A stretch of DNA of 64,000 bases, taken from Auanema rhodensis (lineage: Eukaryota; Nematoda; Chromadorea; Rhabditida; Rhabditidae). Location of the stretch: NCBI GenBank assembly GCA_964057225.1, contig OZ059897.1:21948001-22012000 (forward strand), given 5' to 3'. Under the pieces are notes generated by a model. It saw only the letters and a program-made list of their open reading frames with translations. It was not told the origin of the DNA and ran no database searches. This document shows positions 35,501 through 50,976 of the stretch, piece by piece. Every line of letters starts with the position of its first letter. Within the stretch, counting starts at the first letter, position 1. Made by a program: the position numbers and the translations under genes.

Positions 35501-37250
35501 GATATTGGTTCATGGTAACCATGACTTTGAAATTTACGCAAACTTTAATTTATGCTAATTAAATGTACACGTGATGTGCACTTGGTATGTAACTCGCTTC
35601 ACGTGAAAGATAAAGAGATGCGGTTTTCAAAATTAGATTCCCCATTTCCATATTAGTCTAAAAACAAATTTTTATTGATATTGCTTCATGGTAACCATGA
35701 CTTTGAAATTTACGTGAACTTTAATTTATGCTAATTAAATGTGCACGTGATGTGCACTTGGTATGTAACTCGCTTCACGTGAAAGATGAAGAGATGCGGT
35801 TTTCAAAATTAGATTCCCCATGTCCATATTAGTCTAAAAACAAATTTTTATTGATATTGGTTCATGGTAACCATGACTTTGAAATTTACGTGAACTTCAA
35901 TTTATGCTAATTAAATGTACACGTGATGTGCACTTGGTATGTAACTCGCTTCACGTGAAAGATGAAGAGATGCGGTTTTCAACATTAGATTCCCCATGTC
36001 CATATTAGTCTAAGAACAAATTTTTATTGATATTGCTTCATGGTAACCATGACTTTGAAATTTACGTGAACTTTAATTTATGCTAATTAAATGTACACGT
36101 GATGTGCACTTGGTATGTAACTCGCTTCACGTGAAAGATAAAGAGATGCGGTTTTCAAAATTAGATTCCCCATGTCCATATTAGTCTAAAAACGAATTTT
36201 TATTGATATTGGTGCATGGTAACCACGACTTTGAAATTTACGTGAACTTTAATTTATGCTAATTAAATGTACACGTGATGTGCACTTGGTATGTAACTCG
36301 CTTCACGTGAAAGATAAAGAGATGCGGTTTTCAAAATTAGATTCCCCATGTCCATATTAGTCTAAAAACAAATTTTTATTGATATTGGTTCATGGTAACC
36401 ATGACTTTGAAATTTACGTGAACTTTAATTTATGCTAATTAAATGTACACGTGATGTGCACTTGGTATGTAACTCGCTTCACGTGAAAGATAAAGAGATG
36501 CGGTTTTCAAAATTAGATTCCCCATGTCCATATTAGTCTAAAAACAAATTTTTATTGATATTGCTTCATGGTAACCATGACTTTGAAATTTACGTGAACT
36601 TTAATTTATGCTAATTAAATGTACACGTGATGTGCACTTGGTATGTAACTCGCTTCACGTGAAAGATAAAGAGATGCGGTTTTCAAAATTAGATTCCCCA
36701 TGTCCATATTAGTCTAAAAACAAATTTTTATTGATATTGGTTCATGGTAACCATGACTTTGAAATTTACGCAAACTTTAATTTATGCTAATTAAATGTAC
36801 ACGTGATGTGCACTTGGTATGTAACTCGCTTCACGTGAAAGATAAAGAGATGCGGTTTTCAAAATTAGATTCCCCATTTCCATATTAGTCTAAAAACAAA
36901 TTTTTATTGATATTGCTTCATGGTAACCATGACTTTGAAATTTACGTGAACTTTAATTTATGCTAATTAAATGTACACGTGATGTGCACTTGGTATGTAA
37001 CTCGCTTCACGTGAAAGATAAAGAGATGCGGTTTTCAAAATTAGATTCCCCATGTCCATATTAGTCTAAAAACAAATTTTTATTGATATTGGTTCATGGT
37101 AACCATGACTTTGAAATTTACGCAAACTTTAATTTATGCTAATTAAATGTACACGTGATGTGCACTTGGTATGTAACTCGCTTCACGTGAAAGATAAAGA
37201 GATGCGGTTTTCAAAATTAGATTGCCCATGTCCATATTAGTCTAAAAACA
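34900..37250 (+). repeat. 7-monomer (1,232-bp) higher-order repeat in the right array
   Basis: The CGAATTTTT monomer at 34961 recurs at 36193, and the rare TTACGCAAAC change at 35536 recurs at 36768, both +1,232 bp. A third TTACGCAAAC copy lies at 37120 (+352). The unit length is the same as in the left array, although the variants are different. Confidence 0.83.
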
Positions 37251-37999
37251 AATTTTTATTGATATTGGTTCATGGTAACCATGACTTTGAAATTTTCGTG
37301 AACTTTAATTTATGCTAATTAAATGTACACGTGATGTGCACTTGATATGTAACTCGCTTCACGTGAAAGATAGAGAGATGCGGTTTTCAAAATTAGATTC
37401 CCCATGTCCATATTAGTCTAAAAACAAATTTTTATTGATATTGGTGCATGGTAACCATGACTTTGAAATTTACGTGAACTTTAATTTATGCTAATAAAAT
37501 GTACACGTGATGTGCACTTGGTATGTAACTCGCTTCACGTGAAAGATGAAGAGATGCGGTTTTCAACATTAGATTCCCCATGTCCATATTAGTCTAAAAA
37601 CAAATTTTTATTGATATTGCTTCATGGTAACCATGACTTTGAAATTTACGTGAACTTTAATTTATGCTAATTAAATGTACACGTGATGTGCACTTGGTAT
37701 GTAACTCGCTTCACGTGAAAGATAAAGAGATGCGGTTTTCAAAATTAGATTCCCCATGTCCATATTAGTCTAAAAACAAATTTTTATTGATATTGGTTCA
37801 TGGTAACCATGACTTTGAAATTTACGTGAACTTTAATTTATGCTAATTAAATGTACACGTGATGTGCACTTGGTATGTAACTCGTTTCACGTGAAAGATA
37901 AAGAGATGCGGTTTTCAAAATTAGATTCTCCATGTCCATATTAGTCTAAAAACAAATTTTTATTGATATTGCTTCATGGTAACCATGACTTTGAAATTT

Positions 38000-40520
38000 A
38001 CGTGAACTTTAATTTATGCTAATTAAATGTACACTTGATGTGCACTTGGTGTAACTCGCTTCACGTGAAAGATGAAGAGATGCGGTTTTCAAAATTAGAT
38101 TCCCCATGTCCATATTAGTCTAAAAACAAATTTTTATTGATATTGGTGCATGGTAACCATGACTTTGAAATTTACGTGAACTTTAATTTATGCTAATTAA
38201 ATGTACACGTGATGTGCACTTGGTATGTAACTCGCTTCACGTGAAAGATAAAGAGATGCGGTTTTCAAAATTAGATTCCCCATGTCCATATTAGTCTAAA
38301 AACAAATTTTTATTGATATTGGTGCATGGTAACCATGACTTTGAAATTTACGTGAACTTTAATTTATGCTAATTAAATGTACACGTGATGTGCACTTGAT
38401 ATGTAACTCGCTTCACGTGAAAGATAGAGAGATGCGGTTTTCAAAATTAGATTCCCCATGTCCATATAAGTCTAAAAACAAATTTTTATTGATATTGGTT
38501 CATGGTAACCATGACTTTGAAATTTACGTGAACTTTAATTTATGCTAATTAAATGTACACGTGATGTGCACTTGGTATGTAACTCGCTTCACGTGAAAGA
38601 TAAAGAGATGCGGTTTTCAAAATTAGATTCCCCATGTCCATATTAGTCTAAAAACAAATTTTTATTGATATTGGTGCATGGTAACCATGACTTTGAAATT
38701 TACGTGAACTTTAATTTATGCTAATTAAATGTACACGTGATGTGCACTTGGTATGTAACTCGCTTCACGTGAAAGATAAAGAGATGCGGTTTTCAAAATT
38801 AGATTCCCCATGTCCATATTAGTCTAAAAACAAATTTTTATTGATATTGGTTCATGGTAACCATGACTTTGAAATTTACGTGAACTTTAATTTATGCTAA
38901 TTAAATGTACACGTGATGTGCACTTGGTATGTAACTCGCTTCACGTGAAAGATAAAGAGATGCGGTTTTCAAAATTAGATTCCCCATTTCCATATTAGTC
39001 TAAAAACAAATTTTTATTGATATTGCTTCATGGTAACCATGACTTTGAAATTTACGTGAACTTTAATTTATGCTAATTAAATGTACACGTGATGTGCACT
39101 TGGTATGTAACTCGCTTCACGTGAAAGATAAAGAGATGCGGTTTTCAAAATTAGATTCCCCATGTCCATATTAGTCTAAAAACAAATTTTTATTGATATT
39201 GGTGCATGGTAACCATGACTTTGAAATTTACGTGAACTTTAATTTATGCTAATTAAATGTACACTTGATGTGCACTTGGTATGTAACTCGCTTCACGTGA
39301 AAGATGAAGAGATGCGGTTTTCAAAATTAGATTCCCCATGTCCATATTAGTCTAAAAACAAATTTTTATTGATATTGGTGCATGGTAACCATGACTTTGA
39401 AATTTACGTGAACTTTAATTTATGCTAATTAAATGTACACGTGATGTGCACTTGGTATGTAACTCGCTTCACGTGAAAGATAAAGAGATGCGGTTTTCAA
39501 AATTAGATTCCCCATGTCCATATTAGTCTAAAAACAAATTTTTATTGATATTGGTGCATGGTAACCATGACTTTGAAATTTACGTGAACTTTAATTTATG
39601 CTAATTAAATGTACACGTGATGTGCACTTGATATGTAACTCGCTTCACGTGAAAGATAAAGAGATGCGGTTTTCAAAATTAGATTCCCCATGTCCATATT
39701 AGTCTAAAAACAAATTTTTATTGATATTGGTTCATGGTAACCATGACTTTGAAATTTACGTGAACTTTAATTTATGCTAATTAAATGTACACGTGATGTG
39801 CACTTGGTATGTAACTCGCTTCACGTGAAAGATAAAGAGATGCGGTTTTCAAAATTAGATTCCCCATGTCCATATTAGTCTAAAAACAAATTTTTATTGA
39901 TATTGCTTCATGGTAACCATGACTTTGAAATTTACGTGAACTTTAATTTATGCTAATTAAATGTACACGTGATGTGCACTTGGTATGTAACTCGCTTCAC
40001 GTGAAAGATAAAGAGATGCGGTTTTCAAAATTAGATTCCCCATGTCCATATTAGTCTAAAAACAAATTTTTATTGATATTGGTGCATGGTAACCATGACT
40101 TTGAAATTTACGTGAACTTTAATTTATGCTAATTAAATGTACACTTGATGTGCACTTGGTATGTAACTCGCTTCACGTGAAAGATGAAGAGATGCGGTTT
40201 TCAAAATTAGATTCCCCATGTCCATATTAGTCTAAAAACAAATTTTTATTGATATTGGTGCATGGTAACCATGACTTTGAAATTTACGTGAACTTTAATT
40301 TATGCTAATTAAATGTACACGTGATGTGCACTTGGTATGTAACTCGCTTCACGTGAAAGATAAAGAGATGCGGTTTTCAAAATTAGATTCCCCATGTCCA
40401 TATTAGTCTAAAAACAAATTTTTATTGATATTGGTGCATGGTAACCATGACTTTGAAATTTACGTGAACTTTAATTTATGCTAATTAAATGTACACGTGA
40501 TGTGCACTTGGTATGTAACT
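38000..40520 (+). repeat. 7- and 5-monomer spaced block marked by ACACTTGATG
   Basis: ACACTTGATG is at 38031, 39261 and 40141. The steps are 1,230 bp (7 monomers less the 2-bp deletion) and 880 bp (5 monomers). Each is followed by an AGATGAAGAG monomer and then consensus monomers. A TATAAG change near 38466 removes the usual stop in one frame and creates a chance 60-codon open frame. Confidence 0.8.
38031..38060 (+). repeat. Monomer with a 2-bp deletion
   Basis: CACTTGGTATGTAAC is reduced to CACTTGGTGTAAC near 38050, giving a 174-bp monomer. It also carries ACACTTGATG, which breaks CACGTG in box 2. This is the only net length change in the right array. Confidence 0.85.
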
Positions 40521-40739
40521 CGCTTCACGTGAAAGATAAAGAGATGCGGTTTTTAAAATTAGATTCCCCATGTCCATATTAGTCTAAAAACAAATTTTTA
40601 TTGATATTGGTTCATGGTAACCATGACTTTGAAATTTACGTGAACTTTAATTTATGCTAATTAAATGTACACGTGATGTGCACTTGGTATGTAACTCGCT
40701 TCACGTGAAAGATAAAGAGATGCGGTTTTCAAAATTAGA

Positions 40740-43700
40740 TTCCCCATGTCCATATTAGTCTAAAAACAAATTTTTATTGATATTGGTTCATGGTAACCAT
40801 GACTTTGAAATTTTCGTGAACTTTAATTTATGCTAATTAAATTTAGACGTGATGTGCACTTGGTATGTAACTCGCTTCACGTGAAAGATGAAGAGATGCG
40901 GTTTTCAAAATTAGATTCCCCATGTCCATATTAGTCTAAAAACAAATTTTTATTGATATTGGTTCATGGTAACCATGACTTTGAAATTTACGTGAACTTT
41001 AATTTATGCTAATTAAATGTACACGTGATGTGCACTTGGTATGTAACTCGCTTCACGTGAAAGATGAAGAGATGCGGTTTTCAAAATTAGATTCCCCATG
41101 TCCATATTAGTCTAAAAACAAATTTTTATTGATATTGGTGCATGGTAACCATGACTTTGAAATTTACGTGAACTTTAATTTATGCTAATTAAATGTACAC
41201 GTGATGTGCACTTGGTATGTAACTCGCTTCACGTGAAAGATAAAGAGATGCGGTTTTCAAAATTAGATTGCCCATGTCCATATTAGTCTAAAAACAAATT
41301 TTTATTGATATTGGTTCATGGTAACCATGACTTTGAAATTTTCGTGAACTTTAATTTATGCTAATTAAATTTAGACGTGATGTGCACTTGGTATGTAACT
41401 CGCTTCACGTGAAAGATGAAGAGATGCGGTTTTCAAAATTAGATTCCCCATGTCCATATTAGTCTAAAAACAAATTTTTATTGATATTGGTGCATGGTAA
41501 CCATGACTTTGAAATTTACGTGAACTTTAATTTATGCTAATTAAATGTACACGTGATGTGCACTCGGTATGTAACTCGCTTCACGTGAAAGATAAAGAGA
41601 TGCGGTTTTCAAAATTAGATTGCCCATGTCCATATTAGTCTAAAAACAAATTTTTATTGATATTGGTTCATGGTAACCATGACTTTGAAATTTTCGTGAA
41701 CTTTAATTTATGCTAATTAAATTTAGACGTGATGTGCACTTGGTATGTAACTCGCTTCACGTGAAAGATGAAGAGATGCGGTTTTCAAAATTAGATTGCC
41801 CATGTCCATATTAGTCTAAAAACAAATTTTAATTGATATTGGTTCATGGTAACCATGACTTTGAAATTTACGTGAACTTTAATTTATGCTAATTAAATGT
41901 ACACGTGATGTGCACTTGGTATGTAACTCGCTTCACGTGAAAGATAAAGAGATGCGGTTTTCAAAATTAGATTCCCCATGTCCATATTAGTCTAAAAACG
42001 AATTTTTATTGATATTGGTGCATGGTAACCACGACTTTGAAATTTACGTGAACTTTAATTTATGCTAATTAAATGTACACGTGATGTGCACTTGGTATGT
42101 AACTCGCTTCACGTGAAAGATAAAGAGATGCGGTTTTCAAAATTAGATTCCCCATGTCCATATTAGTCTAAAAACAAATTTTTATTGATATTGGTGCATG
42201 GTAACCATGACTTTGAAATTTACGTGAACTTTAATTTATGCTAATTAAATGTACACGTGATGTGCACTTGGTATGTAACTCGCTTCACGTGAAAGATAAA
42301 GAGATGCGGTTTTTAAAATTAGATTCCCCATGTCCATATTAGTCTAAAAACAAATTTTTATTGATATTGGTTCATGGTAACCATGACTTTGAAATTTACG
42401 TGAACTTTAATTTATGCTAATTAAATGTACACGTGATGTGCACTTGGTATGTAACTCGCTTCACGTGAAAGATAAAGAGATGCGGTTTTCAAAATTAGAT
42501 TCCCCATGTCCATATTAGTCTAAAAACAAATTTTTATTGATATTGGTTCATGGTAACCATGACTTTGAAATTTACGTGAACTTTAATTTATGCTAATTAA
42601 ATGTACACGTGATGTGCACTTGGTATGTAACTCGCTTCACGTGAAAGATGAAGAGATGCGGTTTTCAAAATTAGATTCCCCATGTCCATATTAGTCTAAA
42701 AACAAATTTTTATTGATATTGGTGCATGGTAACCATGACTTTGAAATTTACGTGAACTTTAATTTATGCTAATTAAATGTACACGTGATGTGCACTTGGT
42801 ATGTAACTCGCTTCACGTGAAAGATAAAGAGATGCGGTTTTCAAAATTAGATTGCCCATGTCCATATTAGTCTAAAAACAAATTTTTATTGATATTGGTT
42901 CATGGTAACCATGACTTTGAAATTTTCGTGAACTTTAATTTATGCTAATTAAATTTAGACGTGATGTGCACTTGGTATGTAACTCGCTTCACGTGAAAGA
43001 TGAAGAGATGCGGTTTTCAAAATTAGATTCCCCATGTCCATATTAGTCTAAAAACAAATTTTTATTGATATTGGTTCATGGTAACCATGACTTTGAAATT
43101 TACGTGAACTTTAATTTATGCTAATTAAATGTACACGTGATGTGCACTTGGTATGTAACTCGCTTCACGTGAAAGATGAAGAGATGCGGTTTTCAAAATT
43201 AGATTCCCCATGTCCATATTAGTCTAAAAACAAATTTTTATTGATATTGGTGCATGGTAACCATGACTTTGAAATTTACGTGAACTTTAATTTATGCTAA
43301 TTAAATGTACACGTGATGTGCACTTGGTATGTAACTCGCTTCACGTGAAAGATAAAGAGATGCGGTTTTCAAAATTAGATTGCCCATGTCCATATTAGTC
43401 TAAAAACAAATTTTTATTGATATTGGTTCATGGTAACCATGACTTTGAAATTTTCGTGAACTTTAATTTATGCTAATTAAATTTAGACGTGATGTGCACT
43501 TGGTATGTAACTCGCTTCACGTGAAAGATGAAGAGATGCGGTTTTCAAAATTAGATTCCCCATGTCCATATTAGTCTAAAAACAAATTTTTATTGATATT
43601 GGTGCATGGTAACCATGACTTTGAAATTTACGTGAACTTTAATTTATGCTAATTAAATGTACACGTGATGTGCACTCGGTATGTAACTCGCTTCACGTGA

Positions 43701-44900
43701 AAGATAAAGAGATGCGGTTTTCAAAATTAGATTGCCCATGTCCATATTAGTCTAAAAACAAATTTTTATTGATATTGGTTCATGGTAACCATGACTTTGA
43801 AATTTTCGTGAACTTTAATTTATGCTAATTAAATTTAGACGTGATGTGCACTTGGTATGTAACTCGCTTCACGTGAAAGATGAAGAGATGCGGTTTTCAA
43901 AATTAGATTGCCCATGTCCATATTAGTCTAAAAACAAATTTTAATTGATATTGGTTCATGGTAACCATGACTTTGAAATTTACGTGAACTTTAATTTATG
44001 CTAATTAAATGTACACGTGATGTGCACTTGGTATGTAACTCGCTTCACGTGAAAGATAAAGAGATGCGGTTTTCAAAATTAGATTCCCCATGTCCATATT
44101 AGTCTAAAAACGAATTTTTATTGATATTGGTGCATGGTAACCACGACTTTGAAATTTACGTGAACTTTAATTTATGCTAATTAAATGTACACGTGATGTG
44201 CACTTGGTATGTAACTCGCTTCACGTGAAAGATAAAGAGATGCGGTTTTCAAAATTAGATTCCCCATGTCCATATTAGTCTAAAAACAAATTTTTATTGA
44301 TATTGGTTCATGGTAACCATGACTTTGAAATTTACGTGAACTTTAATTTATGCTAATTAAATGTACACGTGATGTGCACTTGGTATGTAACTCGCTTCAC
44401 GTGAAAGATAAAGGGATGCGGTTTTCAAAATTAGATTCCCCATGTCCATATTAGTCTAAAAACAAATTTTTATTGATATTGGTGCATGGTAACCATGACT
44501 TTGAAATTTACGTGAACTTTAATTTATGCTAATTAAATGTACACGTGATGTGCACTTGGTATGTAACTCGCTTCACGTGAAAGATGAAGAGATGCGGTTT
44601 TCAAAATTAGATTCCCCATGTCCATATTAGTCTAAAAACAAATTTTTATTGATATTGGTGCATGGTAACCATGACTTTGAAATTTACGTGAACTTTAATT
44701 TATGCTAATTAAATGTACACGTGATGTGCACTTGGTATGTAACTCGCCTCACGTGAAAGATAAAGAGATGCGGTTTTCAAAATTAGATTCCCCATGTCCA
44801 TATTAGTCTAAAAACAAATTTTTATTGATATTGGTGCATGGTAACCATGACTTTGAAATTTACGTGAACTTTAATTTATGCTAATTAAATGTACACGTGA
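40740..44900 (+). repeat. 12-monomer (2,112-bp) higher-order repeat in the right array
   Basis: Three TCGTGA/TTAGACG monomers at 40814, 41342 and 41694 are repeated at 42926, 43454 and 43806, each exactly +2,112 bp. CACTCGG (41565, 43677) and CGAATTTTT (41999, 44111) agree. The length equals the 12-monomer unit of the left array and equals 5 + 7 monomers. Confidence 0.88.
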
Positions 44901-47900
44901 TGTGCACTTGGTATGTAACTCGCTTCACGTGAAAGATAAAGAGATGCGGTTTTCAAAATTAGATTCCCCATGTCCATATTAGTCTAAAAACGAATTTTTA
45001 TTGATATTGGTGCATGGTAACCACGACTTTGAAATTTACGTGAACTTTAATTTATGCTAATTAAATGTACACGTGATGTGCACTTGGTATGTAACTCGCT
45101 TCACGTGAAAGATAAAGAGATGCGGTTTTCAAAATTAGATTCCTCATATCCATATTAGTCTAAAAACAAATTTTTATTGATATTGGTTCATGGTAACCAT
45201 GACTTTGAAATTTACGTGAACTTTAATTTATGCTAATTAAATGTACACGTGATGTGCACTTGGTATGTAACTCGCTTCACGTGAAAGATAAAGAGATGCG
45301 GTTTTCAAAATTAGATTTCCCATGTCCATATTAGTCTAAAAACAAATTTTTATTGATATTGGTTCATGGTAACCATGACTTTGAAATTTACGTGAACTTT
45401 AATTTATGCTAATTAAATGTACACGTGATGTGCACTTGGTATGTAACTCGCTTCACGTGAAAGATAAAGAGATGCGGTTTTCAAAATTAGATTCCCCATG
45501 TCCATATTAGTCTAAAAACAAATTTTTATTGATATTGGTGCATGGTAACCATGACTTTGAAATTTACGTGAACTTTAATTTATGCTAATTAAATGTACAC
45601 GTGATGTGCACTTGGTATGTAACTCGCTTCACGTGAAAGATAAAGAGATGCGGTTTTCAAAATTAGATTCTCCATGTCCATATTAGTCTAAAAACAAATT
45701 TTTATTGATATTGGTTCATGGTAACCATGACTTTGAAATTTACGTGAACTTTAATTTATGCTAATTAAATGTACACGTGATGTGCACTTGGTATGTAACT
45801 CGCTTCACGTGAAAGATAAAGAGATGCGGTTTTCAAAATTAGATTCCCCATGTCCATATTAGTCTAAAAACAAATTTTTATTGATATTGCTTCATGGTAA
45901 CCATGACTTTGAAATTTACGTGAACTTTAATTTATGCTAATTAAATGTACACGTGATGTGCACTTGGTATGTAACTCGCTTCACGTGAAAGATAAAGAGA
46001 TGCGGTTTTCAAAATTAGATTCCCCATGTCCATATTAGTCTAAAAACAAATTTTTATTGATATTGCTTCATGGTAACCATGACTTTGAAATTTACGTGAA
46101 CTTTAATTTATTCTAATTAAATGTACACGTGATGTGCACTTGGTATGTAACTCGCTTCACGTGAAAGATAAAGAGATGCGGTTTTCAAAATTAGATTCCC
46201 CATGTCCATATTAGTCTAAAAACAAATTTTTATTGATATTGGTGCATGGTAACCATGACTTTGAAATTTACGTGAACTTTAATTTATGCTAATTAAATGT
46301 ACACGTGATGTGCACTTGGTATGTAACTCGCTTTACGTGAAAGATAAAGAGATGCGGTTTTCAAAATTAGATTCCCCATGTCCATATTAGTCTAAAAACA
46401 AATTTTTATTGATATTGGTTCATGGTAACCATGACTTTGAAATTTACGTGAACTTTAATTTATGCTAATTAAATGTACACGTGATGTGCACTTGGTATGT
46501 AACTCGCTTCACGTGAAAGATGAAGAGATGCGGTTTTCAAAATTAGATTCCCCATGTCCATATTAGTCTAAAAACAAGTTTTTATTGATATTGGTGCATG
46601 GTAACCATGACTTTGAAATTTACGTGAACTTTAATTTATGCTAATTAAATGTACACGTGATGTGCACTTGGTATGTAACTCGCTTCACGTGAAAGATAAA
46701 GAGATGCGGTTTTCAAAATTAGATTGCCCATGTCCATATTAGTCTAAAAACAAATTTTTATTGATATTGGTTCATGGTAACCATGACTTTGAACTTTTCG
46801 TGAACTTTAATTTATGCTAATTAAATTTAGACGTGATGTGCACTTGGTATGTAACTCGCTTCACGTGAAAGATGAAGAGATGCGGTTTTCAAAATTAGAT
46901 TCCCCATGTCCATATTAGTCTAAAAACAAATTTTTATTGATATTGGTGCATGGTAACCATGACTTTGAAATTTACGTGAACTTTAATTTATGCTAATTAA
47001 ATGTACACGTGATGTGCACTCGGTATGTAACTCGCTTCACGTGAAAGATAAAGAGATGCGGTTTTCAAAATTAGATTCCTCATGTCCATATTAGTCTAAA
47101 AACAAATTTTTATTGATATTGGTGCATGGTAACCATGACTTTGAAATTTACGTGAACTTTAATTTATGCTAATTAAATGTACACGTGATGTGCACTTGGT
47201 ATGTAACTCGCTTCACGTGAAAGATAAAGAGATGCGGTTTTCAAAATTAGATTGCCCATGTCCATATTAGTCTAAAAACAAATTTTTATTGATATTGGTT
47301 CATGGTAACCATGACTTTGAAATTTACGTGAACTTTAATTTATGCTAATTAAATGTACACGTGATGTGCACTTGGTATGTAACTCTCTTCACGTGAAAGA
47401 TAAAGAGATGCGGTTTTCAAAATTAGATTGCCCATGTCCATATTAGTCTAAAAACAAATTTTAATTGATATTGGTTCATGGTAACCATGACTTTGAAATT
47501 TACGTGAACTTTAATTTATGCTAATTAAATGTACACGTGATGTGCACTTGGTATGTAACTCGCTTCACGTGAAAGATAAAGAGATGCGGTTTTCAAAATT
47601 AGATTCCCCATGTCCATATTAGTCTAAAAACGAATTTTTATTGATATTGGTGCATGGTAACCACGACTTTGAAATTTACGTGAACTTTAATTTATGCTAA
47701 TTAAATGTACACGTGATGTGCACTTGGTATGTAACTCGCTTCACGTGAAAGATAAAGAGATGCGGTTTTCAAAATTAGATTCCCCATGTCCATATTAGTC
47801 TAAAAACAAATTTTTATTGATATTGGTTCATGGTAACCATGACTTTGAAATTTACGTGAACTTTAATTTATGCTAATTAAATGTACACGTGATGTGCACT

Positions 47901-48850
47901 TGGTATGTAACTCGCTTCACGTGAAAGATAAAGGGATGCGGTTTTCAAAATTAGATTCCCCATGTCCATATTAGTCTAAAAACAAATTTTTATTGATATT
48001 GGTGCATGGTAACCATGACTTTGAAATTTACGTGAACTTTAATTTATGCTAATTAAATGTACACGTGATGTGCACTTGGTATGTAACTCGCTTCACGTGA
48101 AAGATGAAGAGATGCGGTTTTCAAAATTAGATTCCCCATGTCCATATTAGTCTAAAAACAAATTTTTATTGATATTGGTGCATGGTAACCATGACTTTGA
48201 AATTTACGTGAACTTTAATTTATGCTAATTAAATGTACACGTGATGTGCACTTGGTATGTAACTCGCCTCACGTGAAAGATAAAGAGATGCGGTTTTCAA
48301 AATTAGATTCCCCATGTCCATATTAGTCTAAAAACAAATTTTTATTGATATTGGTGCATGGTAACCATGACTTTGAAATTTACGTGAACTTTAATTTATG
48401 CTAATTAAATGTACACGTGATGTGCACTTGGTATGTAACTCGCTTCACGTGAAAGATAAAGAGATGCGGTTTTCAAAATTAGATTCCCCATGTCCATATT
48501 AGTCTAAAAACGAATTTTTATTGATATTGGTGCATGGTAACCACGACTTTGAAATTTACGTGAACTTTAATTTATGCTAATTAAATGTACACGTGATGTG
48601 CACTTGGTATGTAACTCGCTTCACGTGAAAGATAAAGAGATGCGGTTTTCAAAATTAGATTCCTCATATCCATATTAGTCTAAAAACAAATTTTTATTGA
48701 TATTGGTTCATGGTAACCATGACTTTGAAATTTACGTGAACTTTAATTTATGCTAATTAAATGTACACGTGATGTGCACTTGGTATGTAACTCGCTTCAC
48801 GTGAAAGATAAAGAGATGCGGTTTTCAAAAGTAGATTCCCCATGTCCATA
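43900..48850 (+). repeat. 20-monomer (3,520-bp) duplication in the right array
   Basis: TTTTAATTG (43941, 47461), CGAATTTTT (44111, 47631), AAGGGATGCGG (44414, 47934) and CGCCTCAC (44741, 48261) all recur at +3,520 bp. TCCTCATATCC follows in both copies. A third copy of the block lies at about 60.45-61.85 kb, where TTTTAATTG is at 60485. Confidence 0.87.
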
Positions 48851-50976
48851 TTAGTCTAAAAACAAATTTTTATTGATATTGGTTCATGGTAACCATGACT
48901 TTGAAATTTACGTGAACTTTAATTTATGCTAATTAAATGTACACGTGATGTGCACTTGGTATGTAACTCGCTTCACGTGAAAGATAAAGAGATGCGGTTT
49001 TCAAAATTAGATTCCCCATGTCCATATTAGTCTAAAAACAAATTTTTATTGATATTGGTGCATGGTAACCATGACTTTGAAATTTACGTGAACTTTAATT
49101 TATGCTAATTAAATGTACACGTGATGTGCACTTGGTATGTAACTCGCTTCACGTGAAAGATAAAGAGATGCGGTTTTCAAAATTAGATTCTCCATGTCCA
49201 TATTATTCTAAAAACAAATTTTTATTGATATTGGTGCATGGTAACCATGACTTTGAAATTTACGTGAACTTTAATTTATGCTAATTAAATGTACACGTGA
49301 TGTGCACTTGGTATGTAACTCGCTTCACGTGAAAGATAAAGAGATGCGGTTTTCAAAATTAGATTCCCCATGTCCATATTAGTCTAAAAACAAATTTTTA
49401 TTGATATTGGTGCATGGTAACCATGACTTTGAAATTTACGTGAACTTTAATTTATGCTAATTAAATGTACACGTGATGTGCACTTGGTATGTAACTCGCT
49501 TCACGTGAAAGATAAAGAGATGCGGTTTTCAAAATTAGATTCCCCATGTCCATATTAGTCTAAAAACAAATTTTTATTGATATTGGTTCATGGTAACCAT
49601 GACTTTGAAATTTACGTGAACTTTAATTTATGCTAATTAAATGTACACGTGATGTGCACTTGGTATGTAACTCGCTTCACGTGAAAGATAAAGAGATGCG
49701 GTTTTCAAAATTAGATCCTTCATGTCCATATTAGTCTAAAAACAAATTTTTATTGATATTGGTGCATGGTAACCATGACTTTGAAATTTACGTGAACTTT
49801 AATTTATGCTAATTAAATGTACACGTGATGTGCACTTGGTATGTAACTCGCTTCACGTGAAAGATAAAGAGATGCGGTTTTCAAAATTAGATTCCCCATG
49901 TCCATATTAGTCTAAAAACAAATTTTTATTGATATTGGTTCATGGTAACCATGACTTTGAAATTTACGTGAACTTTAATTTATGCTAATTAAATGTACAC
50001 GTGATGTGCACTTGGTAAGTAACTCGCTTCACGTGAAAGATAAAGAGATGCGGTTTTCAAAATTAGATTCCCCATGTCCATATTAGTCTAAAAACAAATT
50101 TTTATTGATATTGGTGCATGGTAACCATGACTTTGAAATTTACGTGAACTTTAATTTATGCTAATTAAATGTACACGTGATGTGCACTTGGTATGTAACT
50201 CGCTTCACGTGAAAGATAAAGAGATGCGGTTTTCAAAATTAGATTCCCCATGTCCATATTAGTCTAAAAACAAATTTTTATTGATATTGGTTCATGGTAA
50301 CCATGACTTTGAAATTTACGTGAACTTTAATTTATGCTAATTAAATGTACACGTGATGTGCACTTGGTATGTAACTCGCTTCACGTAAAAGATAAAAAGA
50401 TGCGGTTTTCAAAATTAGATTCCCCATGTCCATATTAGTCTAAAAACAAATTTTTATTGATATTGGTGCATGGTAACCATGACTTTGAATTTTACGTGAA
50501 CTTTAATTTATGCTAATTAAATGTACACGTGATGTGCACTTGGTATGTAACTCGCTTCACGTGAAAGATAAAGAGATGCGGTTTTCAAAATTAGATTCCC
50601 CATGTCCATATTAGTCTAAAAACAAATTTTTATTGATATTGGTTCATGGTAACCATGACTTTGAAATTTACGTGAACTTTAATTTATGCTAATTAAATGT
50701 ACACGTGATGTGCACTTGGTATGTAACTCGCTTCACGTGAAAGATAAAGAGAAGCGGTTTTCAAAATTAGATTCCCCATGTCCATATTAGTCTAAAAACA
50801 AATTTTTATTGATATTGCTTCATGGTAACCATGACTTTGAAATTTACGTGAACTTTAATTTATGCTAATTAAATGTACACGTGATGTGCACTTGGTATGT
50901 AACTCGCTTCACGTGAAAGATAAAGAGATGCGGTTTTCAAAATTAGATTCCCCATGTCCATATTAGTCTAAAAACA
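44741..50976 (+). repeat. Large segmental duplication, copy 1 (partner 57.77-64.0 kb)
   Basis: Many rare variants recur at exactly +13,024 bp (74 x 176): CGCCTCAC (44741, 57765), CGAATTTTT (44991, 58015), TCCTCATATCC (45141, 58165), GAACTTTTCG (46791, 59815), ACTCTCTTC (47381, 60405), AAAAGTAGATT (48831, 61855), TATTATTC, AGATCCTTC (49717, 62741), GGTAAGTAAC (50017, 63041) and GAGAAGCGG near 50.75 and 63.77 kb. Upstream, AGATGAAGAG near 44585 lacks a partner, so the left breakpoint is 44.59-44.74 kb. Confidence 0.92.

Noticed and set aside
38366-38548. 60-codon open frame in the satellite
   Set aside because: It arises because TATTAG became TATAAG in one monomer, removing the usual stop. It is satellite sequence in a chance frame with no sign of coding selection.
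49102-49284. 60-codon open frame, identical to one at 62126-62308
   Set aside because: Both result from TATTAG to TATTAT in one ancestral monomer copied by the 13,024-bp duplication. Identity reflects duplication, not coding constraint.
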